A stretch of DNA of 64,000 nucleotides, taken from NCBI GenBank assembly GCA_016617855.1, contig JAECUM010003656.1, positions 1 through 64,000 of the forward strand, given 5' to 3'. A program made the position numbers and the translations under genes. Under the pieces are notes generated by a model. That model searched no databases and had not been told where the DNA came from. It saw only the letters and a program-made list of their open reading frames with translations. Source of the stretch: Megalonaias nervosa. Taxonomy: Eukaryota > Mollusca > Bivalvia > Unionida > Unionidae. Positions 31,656-41,481 of this stretch are shown in pieces (positions within the stretch are counted from its first letter, which is position 1; every line of letters begins with the position of its first letter).

Positions 31656-31694
31656 CCCTGTCTTCAAGCTTAGAGTAATCAAGCAGTTATCTCC
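31648..31694 (+). terminator. Perfect 9-bp inverted repeat across the stop codon of the 87-aa gene
   Basis: GGAGATAAC (31648-31656, with the TAA stop) and GTTATCTCC (31686-31694) with a 29-base loop. The left arm is nearly the same word as in the hairpin at 31225. The segment around it (CAGACTGCAGAATACA ... TAACCCTGTCTTCAAGCTTA) is partly duplicated at about 31980-32022. Confidence 0.65.
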
Positions 31695-31799
31695 CTTGTT
31701 ATTGCGTAATGTTACACGGCAATAAATTTGACACCCTCAGAATGACTAATAGACCATTCTGTATAAAGTTTTTAGGTTTTGCTGGATCACCATGTATTC

Positions 31800-31859
<60 letters not shown>

Positions 31860-32186
31860 AAATGGGGTGATCCAGTAATGATGATAGAGACCTCAGAATG
31901 GACAAATAAATATTCCACCATGGAGGGGTGTGTGTGATATATTATGACAAATGAGTCATTATCAATTGTTTTATATTCCAAGACTGCAGAATGCAGAAAT
32001 AACCCTGTCTGCGAGCTAGAGTAATTTATAAGCCATTGTATCGATCCACGCACCATTGTCACAGATCTGTACATATGTTCTCTGGCAAGCTTTTAGCTAT
32101 ATACTTCACACTGACATTAGAAGCACTGATACAGAATTTAGTGACCATGTGAGACTGTAATGTATAATACAGAATGGGTAGTATAA
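31695..32186. other. Gap with a (TA)n run and a partial local duplication
   Basis: Contains (TA)n at 31802-31855. The stretch 31980-32022 (AAGACTGCAGAATGCAGAAA ... TAACCCTGTCTGCGAGCTAG) is a diverged copy of 31615-31675, the end of the 87-aa gene. CTGGATCACCATG (31780) and GGGTGATCCAG (31865) form an inverted pair around the (TA)n. No gene is supported. Confidence 0.6.
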
Positions 32187-32270
32187 ATGCACAGACCGCA
32201 GCATCATAATAAATTTTTTTATTCAGATTCAGAAAATATTTTTATTTTTAAACAAAATATTTATTATATA

Positions 32271-32615
32271 ATGAATTCCGAAAATATTCATGCAATTATT
32301 TCTGAAATTAAAAAATTAAATGCTGATATAGAATTATCAGAACAGTTGGACCCTGGTAAAATTATAAATGATTTTGAAGATCTACAGGAATGGAAATATA
32401 ATGGAAGGTATACACTAGCAGCCAAGTACAGATTCATCAAGTTACTTCATCAGTCTTTAAAACAGTCTCTACTTTATGTAGATGACAAGGGTATTCAAAT
32501 ATTCGTTTCGCTCGCAAAGGTGATCGAAGAAGTCAGATCAAAATTATCATGCAAATACGAAACAAAAAAGATCGAGTTCACTTGTGCGACAGCTGAAGAA
32601 ATTTATGTGCAGTGA
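32271..32615 (+). CDS. 114-aa helical protein of unknown function
   Basis: The open frame begins at 32187, but the Met at 32271 (MNSENIHAIISEIKKLNAD) is the better start: the upstream part is low-complexity Phe/Tyr/Ile-rich A/T sequence. The product is mixed-charge with predicted helices (IISEIKKLNADIELSEQL, YRFIKLLHQSLKQSLL, VSLAKVIEEVRSKLSCKY) and no recognised motif. It is intact, the last gene of the plus-strand run. The TGA lies in the stem of an inverted repeat (32610-32641). Confidence 0.55.
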   Translation: MNSENIHAIISEIKKLNADIELSEQLDPGKIINDFEDLQEWKYNGRYTLAAKYRFIKLLHQSLKQSLLYVDDKGIQIFVSLAKVIEEVRSKLSCKYETKKIEFTCATAEEIYVQ

Positions 32616-32655
32616 CAAGGTCGCTACTGACAAGGTCACTGAGCGTGAAAGCGCT
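32610..32655 (+). terminator. Inverted repeats across and after the stop of the 114-aa gene
   Basis: CAGTGAC (32610-32616, containing the TGA) pairs with GTCACTG (32635-32641). Immediately after it lies a second small stem, AGCG-TGAAAG-CGCT. This is the third consecutive plus-strand gene whose stop codon is in a stem. Confidence 0.6.
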
Positions 32656-32689
32656 TAGTGAATAGTTACATACTTAAATATACCTGTGT

Positions 32690-32960
32690 GTTTGTAGAGC
32701 TCCAGTAGCCGTGGGGTTAAGGCATTTTGCGTACAGATCCACAAGTAGAAACTCTCCACATGTTCGAGTTTCAAAAAATGCTAAAGATTTATTGTCTTGC
32801 ATTCGGCAACAGATGCTATTATAATTGAGGGGTACCTGTGGGCAGTTGATGATGAGATATAACCTTGTGTATGGGTGATTGTAAAATAAACAAACTATAA
32901 TTCCAGGTATAAACTCGCCTGGCACCCTTGAACCTCAAAGTGACCTGGGTTCACTAGGGG
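32690..32960 (+). mobile_element. Possible degenerate tRNA-derived SINE remnant
   Basis: AGCCGTGGGGTTAAGGC and TGTTCGAGTTTC about 55 bp apart resemble A and B boxes, followed by a G/T-rich body with ACCTGTGGGCAGTTGATGAT. Composition differs from the A/T-rich flanks. No duplication or clear tail was found, so this is a weak call. Confidence 0.35.
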
Positions 32961-33104
32961 GTGTTTTTATTACCCTTATTGTGCTTAGCGATCCAACAAT
33001 TGCAATGAAAAAAAAACAAACAAATATAACAATTACCCAAAGAGATATATCTGACGTCATCAACTCGCTTGTGAGGTACTCCTCTTTTGCACTTTTTATT
33101 CTGA

Positions 33105-34875
33105 GTATATCTATTTTTATTTTTTCAGATAATTTTATTTTTTATTCTGATTATGATATTTATTCAGAATAATTTATTCAAATAATATTTCTTTTTCTGA
33201 TTATGATATTTATTCAGAATCATTTATTCAGATAATATTTATTTTTATTCAGGTTCTGATTGATTCCGATTATGATATTTATTAAAATAATATTGATATT
33301 AATATTTCTGTTTATTTTTTATTCTGATTCATGATTTATTCAGATAATAATAATATTCAGATTATGAGATTTATTCAGAGAATAATATTTATATTTATTT
33401 TTATTCAGGTAATAATATTTATTCACGATTTATTGAGATAATGATAATTATATTTATTTTTATTCTGATTGTGATATTTATTCAGATTCTGATTTAATCT
33501 GATCCTGATTTATTCAGATAATATTTATTCAGATTCTGATTATAATATTTATTCAGATTATAATATTTATTCTTTCTGATAGTAATATTTATTCAGATAA
33601 TAATATTTATTCAGATAATAATATTTATATTTAGTTTTATTCAGATAATAATATTTATTCAGATTCTGGTTATAATATTTATTCTGATAATAATATTTAT
33701 TCTGATAATATTTATTCAGAATCATTTATTTAGATAATATTTATTTTTATTCAAATAATAATATTTATTTTTATTCAGATAATAACATTTATTTTTTTCT
33801 GATTATAATATTTATTCTGATTATTATATTTATTCTGATTATAATATTTGTTTTATTCTGATAGTTATACTTACTCAGATTCTGATAGTAATACTTACTC
33901 AGATTCTGATTATAATATTTATTCAGATTATAATATTTATTCTTTCTGATAATAATATTTATTCTGATTATAATATTAATATTTATTCTGATTATAATTT
34001 TTATTTTATTCTGATAATAATATTTATTCTGATTATAATTTTTATTTTATTCTGATTATAATATTTACTTAGATTCCGATTATAACATTTATTCTGATTA
34101 TAATTTTTATTTTATTCTGATAATAATATTTATTTTATTCTGATTATAATTTTTATTTTATTCTGATTATAATATTTACTTAGGTTCTGATTATAATATT
34201 TATTCTGATTATAATTTTTATTTTATTCTGATAATAATATTTATTCTGATTATAATTTTTATTTTATTCTGATAATAATATTTATTCTGATAATAATTTT
34301 TATTTTAGTCTGATTATAATATTTATTCAGATTATAATATTTATTCTTTCTGATAATAATATTTATTCTGATTATAATATTAATATTTTTTCTGATTATA
34401 ATTTTTATTTTATTCTGATAATAATATTTATTCTGATTATAATTTTTATTTTATTCTGATTATAATATTTACTTAGATTCTGATTATAATATTTATTCTG
34501 ATTATAATTTTTATTTTATTCTGATAATAATATTTATTCTGATTATAATTTTTATTTTATTCTGATAATAATATTTATTCTGATTATAATTTTTATTTTA
34601 TTCTGATTATAATATTTACTTAGATTCTGATTATAATATTTATTCTGACAATAATATTTATTCTGATAATAATATTTACTCAGATTCTGATTTATTTTTT
34701 GCTGATAATAATTGCTCAGAATTGATTATAACATTTATTCTGATAATATTCCTTTTTTTCTGATAGTAATATTTACTAAGAATCAGATTATAATATTTGT
34801 TTTGATAATAATATTTATTCAGAATCAGATTATAATATTTATTCAGAATCAGATTTATTTTTTATTCTGAATCAG
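33105..34875. repeat. A/T-rich degenerate tandem array inside the Polinton, ~1.75 kb
   Basis: Built from TTATTCTGATTATAATATTT-type units (about 18-24 bp) mixed with TTTTTATTTTATTCTGATAA and TTATTCAGATTATAATATTT. Composition is more than 80% A+T. It occupies the gap between the plus-strand genes (ending 32615) and the minus-strand structural block (ending 34940), so it is at the convergent junction. Blocks of a few hundred bp repeat (for example 33895-34200 versus 34315-34640). Confidence 0.92.
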
Positions 34876-34939
34876 ATTCAATGTAAGAATGTGAACCTGA
34901 TCTTCATCACATACAACTGTAATAATATGTTCTCATTAA

Positions 34940-36306
34940 CTACGAATGCACATACAGATTAATACTTAAAACTTCATTCCTCAAATCCAGAAGGTGTCCT
35001 GTCTGGTCAGTAAGTTTGACATGTATCCTTGATAACAATGGATTATGACATCTAAGATAAACAGGATTAATTGGTTCTGATATGATTAAATATTCTGGTG
35101 GAACTTGAGGGATAAATGAGCATAGGATGTATCCTTGTTGGGCTTCATTAGATTTTTCAAGATCTACTTGATAACTGCCATCAGTGACGTCACGAACAAG
35201 ATCGACAGCGATCGTTGAAGTTATATTAACAATACCCAGCGAGACTTGATGACCTTCATGATAGGAATCATTGTTGTGTCTGAGTATACTTGGCGGTGGG
35301 GATATTTTTCTCCATGATTCAACAATTTTTGGAAAATAATCATTGATATCAACAAAATTAGGAATTCTCATTAAAGATGTAAGATTATTGATCATTTCTT
35401 GAATACCTGTACCAGGTATAGGAAGAAATCTTAAATTGTAATGTACATGTACATTTTTAGTTAAAACATGTTTGATATAATCAAAATCTGATGCAATTTG
35501 ATTTAAGTGATGAATTGTTTCAATGATGCTATTTTTTGTATCCTTGCTGTAGTGTTGTATTATGCTGGTGATTAAATTTTTAACATCAACGGAAACACGA
35601 TCAAATTCATCATTCATTACTTTATTTTTACCAATAATGGGTTGTTTACTAAAGAGCCATTGTGGAGGTCCCTCTGTATAAATTTCCTTCAGATGAGGAA
35701 TTCTTTCAGTATGATCGATAAAATATTTATCAACTATCCATGGATATTTATTTCTGTATTCTGGAATTTTTATAAATATTCGTATAGTTGTAAGAAATTC
35801 ATCAATTTTAGGTTCTGGTGGACCTTGATAAACAGGTGCAACATCAGGCCAACCTAATATAGTTCTAATTGATGACTGATATATGTCTATGGCATAATCC
35901 GGTGAATATACTTCAGTCGCCGCAGATAACGTTGGTTCATGAACAGTAATGGCTATCTTGGATTCTTTGCCAGTGATTGATTTAATCTGGCACTGAAATT
36001 CATCATTGATCTGTTCGATTTGATAACTGCCTGTGGGAATACTGACTACTTACCAATCTGGGGTTCTGTCATCGCGATTTTTATTGGCAAATACTAATGA
36101 ATTATTTGCGGGTAACCCACCAAAAAACTTTGATCTAATATTTGGCCAACTATTATAAAGTCACAATTGTGCTGGTCCTATTTCTTTGCTGGAATTGCAG
36201 TTGGAAAATTAATGCTAAACTCAGGGTTGGTTGAGCTCACTGATATCATTGTGGTATTTGGCGGTGCTCTATTAGTGACGATATGTTGTAGTAATTCATT
36301 TGACAT
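34940..36306 (-). pseudogene. Penton-like/minor capsid structural protein, broken
   Basis: ATG at 36306: MSNELLQHIVTNRAPPNTTM, then SSTNPEFSINFPTAIPA, a TAG and a frame change (36040-36190), then a TAA after TPDW. From there to 34940 a single frame is open: IPTGSYQIEQINDEFQ, SIRTILGWPDVAP, a helical middle, and a C-terminus EPINPVYLRCHNPLLSRIHV followed by KLTDQTGHLLDLRNEVLSIN. The N-terminal IxTDRxPP...SSTNPEF and C-terminal LTDQxGxLLDLR signatures are, as I recall them, those of a conserved Polinton/adintovirus virion protein regarded as penton or minor capsid. About 455 codons. First gene of the six-to-eight gene minus-strand structural block when read from the centre. Confidence 0.75.
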
Positions 36307-36324
36307 TATTAATAAATCAGGATT

Positions 36325-36786
36325 TTAAATCAAGATAACTCTGACATCTGATTCATAAATCCCAGATTTATAGATCTGGAGCATTTCTGCGAATTCTTGA
36401 TCTGATATTATTCTGTCGCTGAGCCCTGATGATATCAGTGATGACAATTTGGTGTGTGCTTGTGTTGTCGCTGAGGGTAATATTTGATATTCATGCAATT
36501 TATCAGCCTCACATGTAGATATCTTTTTTGCAATTATATTAAGAACACCAGCAATTGTTGTTGTGGTTGAAACACAATTTGTTACAACTGCTGGCAATAT
36601 CATTGTTGCCGCAGACAGTAATACACTGATTCCAGCGACTACGGCAGATGCAGAATAAGCAATTATATCAGTAACAACAACACGTCTGCAATATATTTTT
36701 ATTTTTGCTGTATACTCATCTCTGATATTTTTCAGTTGGGTCTGTAAGAAACACACTTGTTTGTATCTGTATTTGTTTGCCAACAT
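36325..36786 (-). CDS. 153-aa membrane-associated protein, intact
   Basis: N-terminal basic/helical part (YRYKQVCFLQTQLKNIRDEY), then a hydrophobic stretch of about 45 residues (VVAGISVLLSAATMILPAVV and NCVSTTTTIAGVLNIIA) able to form one or two membrane helices, then a C-terminal ISSGLSDRIISDQEFAEML helix. The ISxxLxDxxISDxEF motif recurs in uncharacterised proteins next to Polinton capsid genes. One of the few unbroken genes here. It lies 12 bp after the fibre-like gene. Role unknown; a virion membrane or assembly protein is a guess. Confidence 0.65.
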   Translation of the reverse strand: MLANKYRYKQVCFLQTQLKNIRDEYTAKIKIYCRRVVVTDIIAYSASAVVAGISVLLSAATMILPAVVTNCVSTTTTIAGVLNIIAKKISTCEADKLHEYQILPSATTQAHTKLSSLISSGLSDRIISDQEFAEMLQIYKSGIYESDVRVILI

Positions 36787-36798
36787 ATATATTTATTG

Positions 36799-37771
36799 TT
36801 AAGTAATCAATTGAGGTGTTTCGGTGACAAATTCCAGACACCACCAGTAGGACGCTACGGTTATATTTTTATCAGATGGTTCCAGTATAAATATTTCTTC
36901 GGTATCTTTATTTAATACAATAGACACGGTTCCAGAAAAATTATCGGTTGAATGGCGCCATGGAAATATAGTAAATATCCTAAATTTTGCAGCGCTGAAC
37001 ACGGACAGCCTATACACACCAGTGACTTCCGTTGTGTGTTTGATAGTGTTATTTTGCTGTGACCATGTTGATGATCCTGATGATACTGTGTATACCACGT
37101 TGGTGATCTGCTTGTTAGTTTTTTTAACAATATCGGGAATTCCACTGATGATATTCATTGAGTCTCGCATTAATATCAGAAAGTTTAATATCAACGAGCA
37201 ATGGATTGCCAAAGAAATCTTCTGCGGTTTTATTGAGTTTTTGAATATTTCTTTGAACATTTAAAAACATATTCATGTGAACGTCATATTCAGATCACAG
37301 CTTGGTTAATTTGTCATCAATTGTAGTATTTTTATCATCCACATATTTCTTTGTTGCGGCATCTTCATCACTTGTTGGTTCCCTCAAAACAACTATTTTA
37401 TTTCCATTCATGTTGAGTTTACCTGTCACTGTGTCACCGGTGGATTTTAAACGATCAGCAACACTTTTTTTAATTTCATCTCTGATGGTTGTGATTGATA
37501 CATTTGAGTCTCTAATTCTACCGCCGTCAGTAAATACTGGAATATTATCCACGGTAGCACCGAGAACCCTACGAATTACGTCAATCCACTTAATATTACT
37601 CGTCTTTAAAACACCGTATTTATCCTGAAAAATAACAACTTCATCCCAGTCAACTCCAGACAAGTTCATGATATCAGCAAGATCATCTTTGGTAGCGTAT
37701 TTCGATAAAAAAATATCATCTTTTTTTTTCCTGTCAGAGACAGTAGATGATCTTCCATAAATATCAACCAT
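36799..37771 (-). pseudogene. Fibre-like (attachment-type) protein, broken
   Basis: ATG at 37771. After an N-terminal domain comes the phage-tail-fibre-like signature GDTVTGKLNMNGNKIVVL followed by SDEDAATKKYVDDK, which in tail fibres marks a trimeric shaft. A TGA (37292-37294) interrupts; the frame continues with NMFLNVQRNIQKLNK, shifts near 37150, and continues as ITNVVYTVSSGSSTWSQ ... TGVYRLSVFSAAKF ... ATYWW-like strands to a stop at 36799. So the 158- and 153-codon frames are probably one protein of about 320 residues, with a shaft and a beta-rich C-terminal head. Host attachment is an inference from architecture. Confidence 0.68.
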
Positions 37772-37803
37772 TATATGATTTGCAATTATTGAAAACAGTG
37801 TAT

Positions 37804-38181
37804 TTATGTACAGCTTATGAGGTGCATTGGAAGATATGAAATAGCGTCAAGTATAGCGAGTACTTCACAGCCACATATCGGCGGATCAGTTATTTTTTGT
37901 GTTGGTATTGTTGAATACCAGATTGGAATATTTTGCATGTTGCTAACATATTTTAATAATTCTTTTGGTGGTGTCAACTCAAAAGAATCGAAATAAACAA
38001 TTCCACATGGATCAATCGCGTGTGCAACCCAATGAGTACATGGACCAGAGTTTTTATCAAGATTAATGATACCAGTTTCAATATTATTTGGTTTGTTCGG
38101 TAATTGATCATGCATAAAAACACCTCTGAAATTTTTGATGTTTAGTTGCTTGGCAGCATCAAGTAAATCAAAATTGGACAT
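37804..38181 (-). CDS. Adenain-type cysteine protease (maturation protease)
   Basis: The open frame begins at 38196, but the Met at 38181 (MSNFDLLDAAKQLNIKNF) is the usual start. Catalytic elements in order: SGPCTHWVAHAI (His50), GIVYFDSFELTPP (Asp65), a Gln-region TQKITDPP and ICGCEVLAIL (Cys103). This is the H-D/E-C arrangement of adenovirus protease and the Polinton PRO gene, which cleaves capsid precursor proteins during virion maturation. About 125 residues, short but including all active-site positions; the C-terminal tail after ISYLPMH may be trimmed. No internal stop, unlike its neighbours. Confidence 0.85.
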   Translation of the reverse strand: MSNFDLLDAAKQLNIKNFRGVFMHDQLPNKPNNIETGIINLDKNSGPCTHWVAHAIDPCGIVYFDSFELTPPKELLKYVSNMQNIPIWYSTIPTQKITDPPICGCEVLAILDAISYLPMHLISCT

Positions 38182-38245
38182 GGGGAGAATCAACAAAGTG
38201 TCCCTGGCAGTCTTAAACCCTTTCCATACCGGGTTCCTGGTAGTC

Positions 38246-38628
38246 TCAGATCCTTTCCTTTGTTTTTTTGATGATTCCCTTTCCTGTTGCTTTCTTTAAT
38301 GCCATCCCAGTAACAGTTCCAACAGCACCAAGTGCAGCTGCTTTTGCAACGGCTGGGGCTGCAGCGGCTATTATTCCTGGAATAGCTGCGAGAAGTAGAA
38401 ATATACCACCCGTCTTAGCGATGTCTTTAATGGCACTTGCAGAAAGATTAAGTCATATGCCGGTATTTGATCATTTGGCTTCATTGAAGTGCCTGAGTTG
38501 ACGTTCTGACAATGATAGTTTATTTGAACCACCTTGGATATTTTTACTCCACAGTTTTCTTTTGCTACTGATTGTAGTTTTTTAATCTGACCAGGAGTCA
38601 GACTGACACTAACATGATGATATGACAT
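38246..38628 (-). pseudogene. Small capsid-associated protein with a Gly/Ala-rich hydrophobic helix, broken
   Basis: ATG at 38628: MSYHHVSVSLTPGQIKKLQS, then KENCGVKISK. After a frame change come LSLSERQLRHFNE, two in-frame TGAs, then LNLSASAIKDIAKTGGIFLL, a hydrophobic AAIPGIIAAAAPAVAKAAAL segment, and a basic KKATGKGIIKKTKERI end. Repeated L-(S/T)-x-x-Q-(I/L) motifs followed by a membrane-seeking helix and basic tail are typical of a small Polinton protein compared with adenovirus pX/pVI-type cement or membrane-active proteins. That comparison is from memory. Near its end, CCTGGCAGTCTTAAACCCTT and CCTGGTAGTCTCAGATCCTT (38203 and 38236) are direct repeats. Confidence 0.6.
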
Positions 38629-38703
38629 TTATAATTATCATGAGCAATTTAATTACATGTTTTCAAATGGGGCATCAATGACTCTTATTCCACCACCAAC
38701 ACC

Positions 38704-40007
38704 TTAGAATAGCATTGTTTTATCTGAGAGTATGACAGTGATTGCTCTGTAATTAGCAATTACTCCTCTTGTCACATGAGCTCGAAAGTGTATATCAGCG
38801 ACAGATTGTCTGAATAAATCCAAGTGTTCCAGCGAAAAGTAATAAATCGGATACAGCGTTGTAAAATCCCGCTGAGATATTTGCAAACCAGTATCAATAT
38901 TTTGATCACTCCCCATAAACGTCATCAAACAATATGCATGTGCAACATGGTTGTGTTCGAAATTTAGCAGTATGTCCTTGGATGGTTCTTGATGTCCATT
39001 TATCCGCAGCGAGACCTCTGTGACGCCAAGTTTGTCAAATATCATTATACTACGTGTTTGTGAGTTTACTCATGTATAATCTTGGAACGCAATAAATATA
39101 TGTTGTGGTGCAAAAATACCATGCTGTGTTGCTATCTGCCATGTAAATGACCCATTAATGTTACTTTGAACAGTATTTATAGTCATAGTCAACCATGATA
39201 GCGTTGATTTACCGCCCTGATTCATAAAAGAAAGCAGTTTCTGTTCTTCAGCCAGTGATGGAGTTATCACTGGCATCCACAGCGAGAGTTTTGTTAATAG
39301 TACTTTTCCATGAAGTGCTGCAGTTGTGGCTGCGTTAACGCCATCAGCGTGCCATATTGCATCATTGTCGGTATTTTTTCGTACCAGTACAATTGTATGC
39401 TTGGCTCCAAAAATAACCTTTCTGATATTTTTGCAGAATCTAAAGATATGTGATAACGGAATCGCACATGAAAAATTTTCATTGTTATCCAGGATTAATC
39501 GATGTGATGCTAATCCCAAGTTGAAATTGTTTTTCATTGATGTAACTCTATCCTCAGCTGCATTTAGTGTTACATTTCTGTATTCAGGTTGATCATTTGT
39601 GTCCTTAGCAAACATTATTGATGGACCAACTAATCTTGAGTAATCATCGCTGTATCTTGCAAGACCAAGTATTGTTGTGACAACGTCAACGTCTTCCAGG
39701 ATTAATTCAATCTCTACTACATCAATTATGTACATAGCACTTTTGAATAATGCCATGATGCCATTGTTGACAAAACCAACTCAATCACCAATTCCATATT
39801 ATCTAGTTTCAAAAGTCTACCTTCGATCTCAAGAAATGCCTCAATGGGCAGGAAATATCTGCTTGTATCAATAACGTATAATGGGATTCTTCCATGTTTG
39901 TCAGGTGTAATTGCGTCATACAAATAATACTGATAATCACGTATAGATTCATCTTTGAGTACTGGCGCATCCATGTCAAACGCTGGATCAGATATATGTT
40001 TAAACAT
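38704..40007 (-). pseudogene. Double-jelly-roll major capsid protein, broken
   Basis: ATG at 40007: FKHISDPAFDMDAPVLKDES then SIRDYQYYLYDAITP, LPIEAFLEIEGRLLK. A frameshift (about 39770) leads to GFVNNGIMALFKSAMYIID, then ARYSDDYSRLVGPSIMFAKD and NLGLASHRLI. After an in-frame TGA (39067-39069) the frame continues: KLGVTEVSLRINGHQEP, LMTFMGSDQNIDTGLQIS, TTLYPIYYFSLEH, to a stop at 38704. The order of blocks (N-term FDxDxP, internal YSDDYS, late GxDQNIDTGxxIS...YPIYxF) is that of the Polinton/adintovirus double-jelly-roll capsid protein, which forms pseudo-hexagonal trimers. About 435 codons. One frameshift plus one stop, otherwise conserved. Confidence 0.88.
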
Positions 40008-40021
40008 CTTTATTATATTTA

Positions 40022-40423
40022 CTATCGTCTAACACGAAAACCACTTCCTACTATCACACTCACGGTTATATTTTTTTCTTTTTCACCAGCTAATTCTGCC
40101 AGTTTTTGATTTGCAGCATAATTTATTATTTTACTAACACTCACAGGCATCACTTCAGTGCTGGGTAATTTTACTGATTGTGGTTTTCGTCATATCAATT
40201 GTGTTAGTCTATCTTTGATTGCTGAGAATGCTTTGCTGGCAACATCACCAACAGCACCAATACCTTTATCACGAACAATATCAATAGCTTTCATTCCCAG
40301 TTGTTTTACAGTCGGTATCGCCTTTGGGGCTATCCTTCTAAATAGACCCTAAACAACATCACCGAGTCCATCCCCGTAAATCGCTTTATAGGTTGGTAAT
40401 CACGAATTTATCACCCTGACCAT
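40022..40423 (-). pseudogene. Small basic virion protein (pX/pVI-like) with GDGLGD motif, broken
   Basis: ATG at 40423 (MVRVINS), a TGA, then LPTYKAIYGDGLGDVV, a TAG, GLFRRIAPKAIPTVKQLG, DKGIGAVGDVASKAFSAI, a TGA, then a C-terminal SVKLPSTEVMPVSVSK ... GFRVRR. A Tyr/Gly-rich N-terminal element followed by an amphipathic Ala/Gly-rich helix and a basic end is typical of minor capsid or core proteins of Polintons and adintoviruses. Three internal stops in 134 codons. It sits 14 bp upstream of the capsid gene. The functional label is by analogy. Confidence 0.6.
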
Positions 40424-40493
40424 GGTCCGTCCACGTTGAGCATTATATATAATCATCCTGTTTTATTCACTGCATCTAATTGCATACCTTCAG

Positions 40494-41455
40494 TCAATCT
40501 CTGCGGTAATAATCATCAAAGATTTCATCAATGAGAGCCCGGTAAACATTAATGTCCATGATACCGCCTGTAAATAATCTCTGACAAATAGCAGCGGCTT
40601 CATTAATGATTTCTGGGGAATTATTACCAGCTCGTTTTCCACCAGTCAGAATTTCTGGTCTTTCAACATCAGCAAGAACATTATCAGGACATGGAGTAAC
40701 AAGGCCACTTCACCTGGTACCTGTACCAGTGCCACTTCCAGTTGCGCCAGGAGCATCTTGCCATTCTTTTTCTCACTTGTTATTTTTTGTTCTTGTTTTT
40801 GTTGTTGTAAAAGATATCTATTTATCTCATCGTTAAACTCCATATATCTTGGATCGTCACTTCTGACCTGATCATCTCCGTAGTGTATGCGATATATCCA
40901 TTTGTTCCATTCATCATGGCTTATAAAATGACCACGGTACTCTGGTTTCAGAAATTGTTCTCTATTATTATAACTTTTCACGGTACTCACAGCTAAATGT
41001 TTTATGTTTCTGGTTCTCCTATTATCATTAACACTTTCTGTGGTAAATTTATCAATCAGCGTAACTCTAGCTTTTGCTTGTTTTGGTGTACGATCCTTTG
41101 TATCACCTTCTTCAGCATGAGCTTGGTCAATATCTTCAAGTATTTCTTGTACTTCTTGTAACTGTGGCTGAGCTGCAGCTATTTCAGCCAGAAGATCTCT
41201 TAGAATCTTTTTTGTCTTCTTAGTTTGCTGTGCTATTTTTCCAGTTGCTTCAGCGGTTTTCTCCAACGCAGGAAGAAGACCTTTTCTAGTCTTTGTAATA
41301 GATTTAAACAATTCTTCTGCACCTTCTGCAAATCCTTCTTTAAACTCCTGATGCGCTTGTAGTTGTTGCTTGACAGAATCACGGACGGGTAGATATTTTT
41401 TAATTGCTTGTAGTCGCTCTCGAGCTAATCTTGATGAGTGAGCTTCACCAATCAT
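40494..41455 (-). pseudogene. Coiled-coil protein of the structural block, frameshifted near its end
   Basis: ATG at 41455: MIGEAHSSRLARERLQAIKK, then FKEGFAEGAEELFKSI, a long charged coiled-coil region (KTRKGLLPALEKTAEATGKI ... LLAEIAAAQPQLQEVQEIL), Lys/Arg-rich middle and RIHYGDDQVRSDDPRYMEF. The tail of the 269-codon frame (hydrophobic, from about 40740) is out of frame: the alternative frame gives ERPEILTGGKRAGNNSPEII and MDINVYRALIDEIFDDYYRR, ending at 40494. So one frameshift near 40720. Proteins with this N-terminus occur beside Polinton capsid genes. The function is unknown. First gene inside the right repeat, transcribed inwards. Confidence 0.65.
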
Positions 41456-41481
41456 TATTAATATAATGGTTATTTAATTAC

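Noticed and set aside
36799..37260. A separate 153-codon gene starting at 37260
   Set aside because: The first 40 residues of that frame do not read like protein, whereas the neighbouring frame continues the fibre-like gene past a TGA. The better model is one frameshifted gene from 37771 to 36799.
24720..41455. Alternative genetic code or programmed readthrough of TGA in the Polinton genes
   Set aside because: TGA does sit where Trp is expected once (VFE-TGA-IY), but elsewhere Arg is the likelier residue, TAA and TAG stops also occur, and several genes have frameshifts. Ordinary decay explains all of it.
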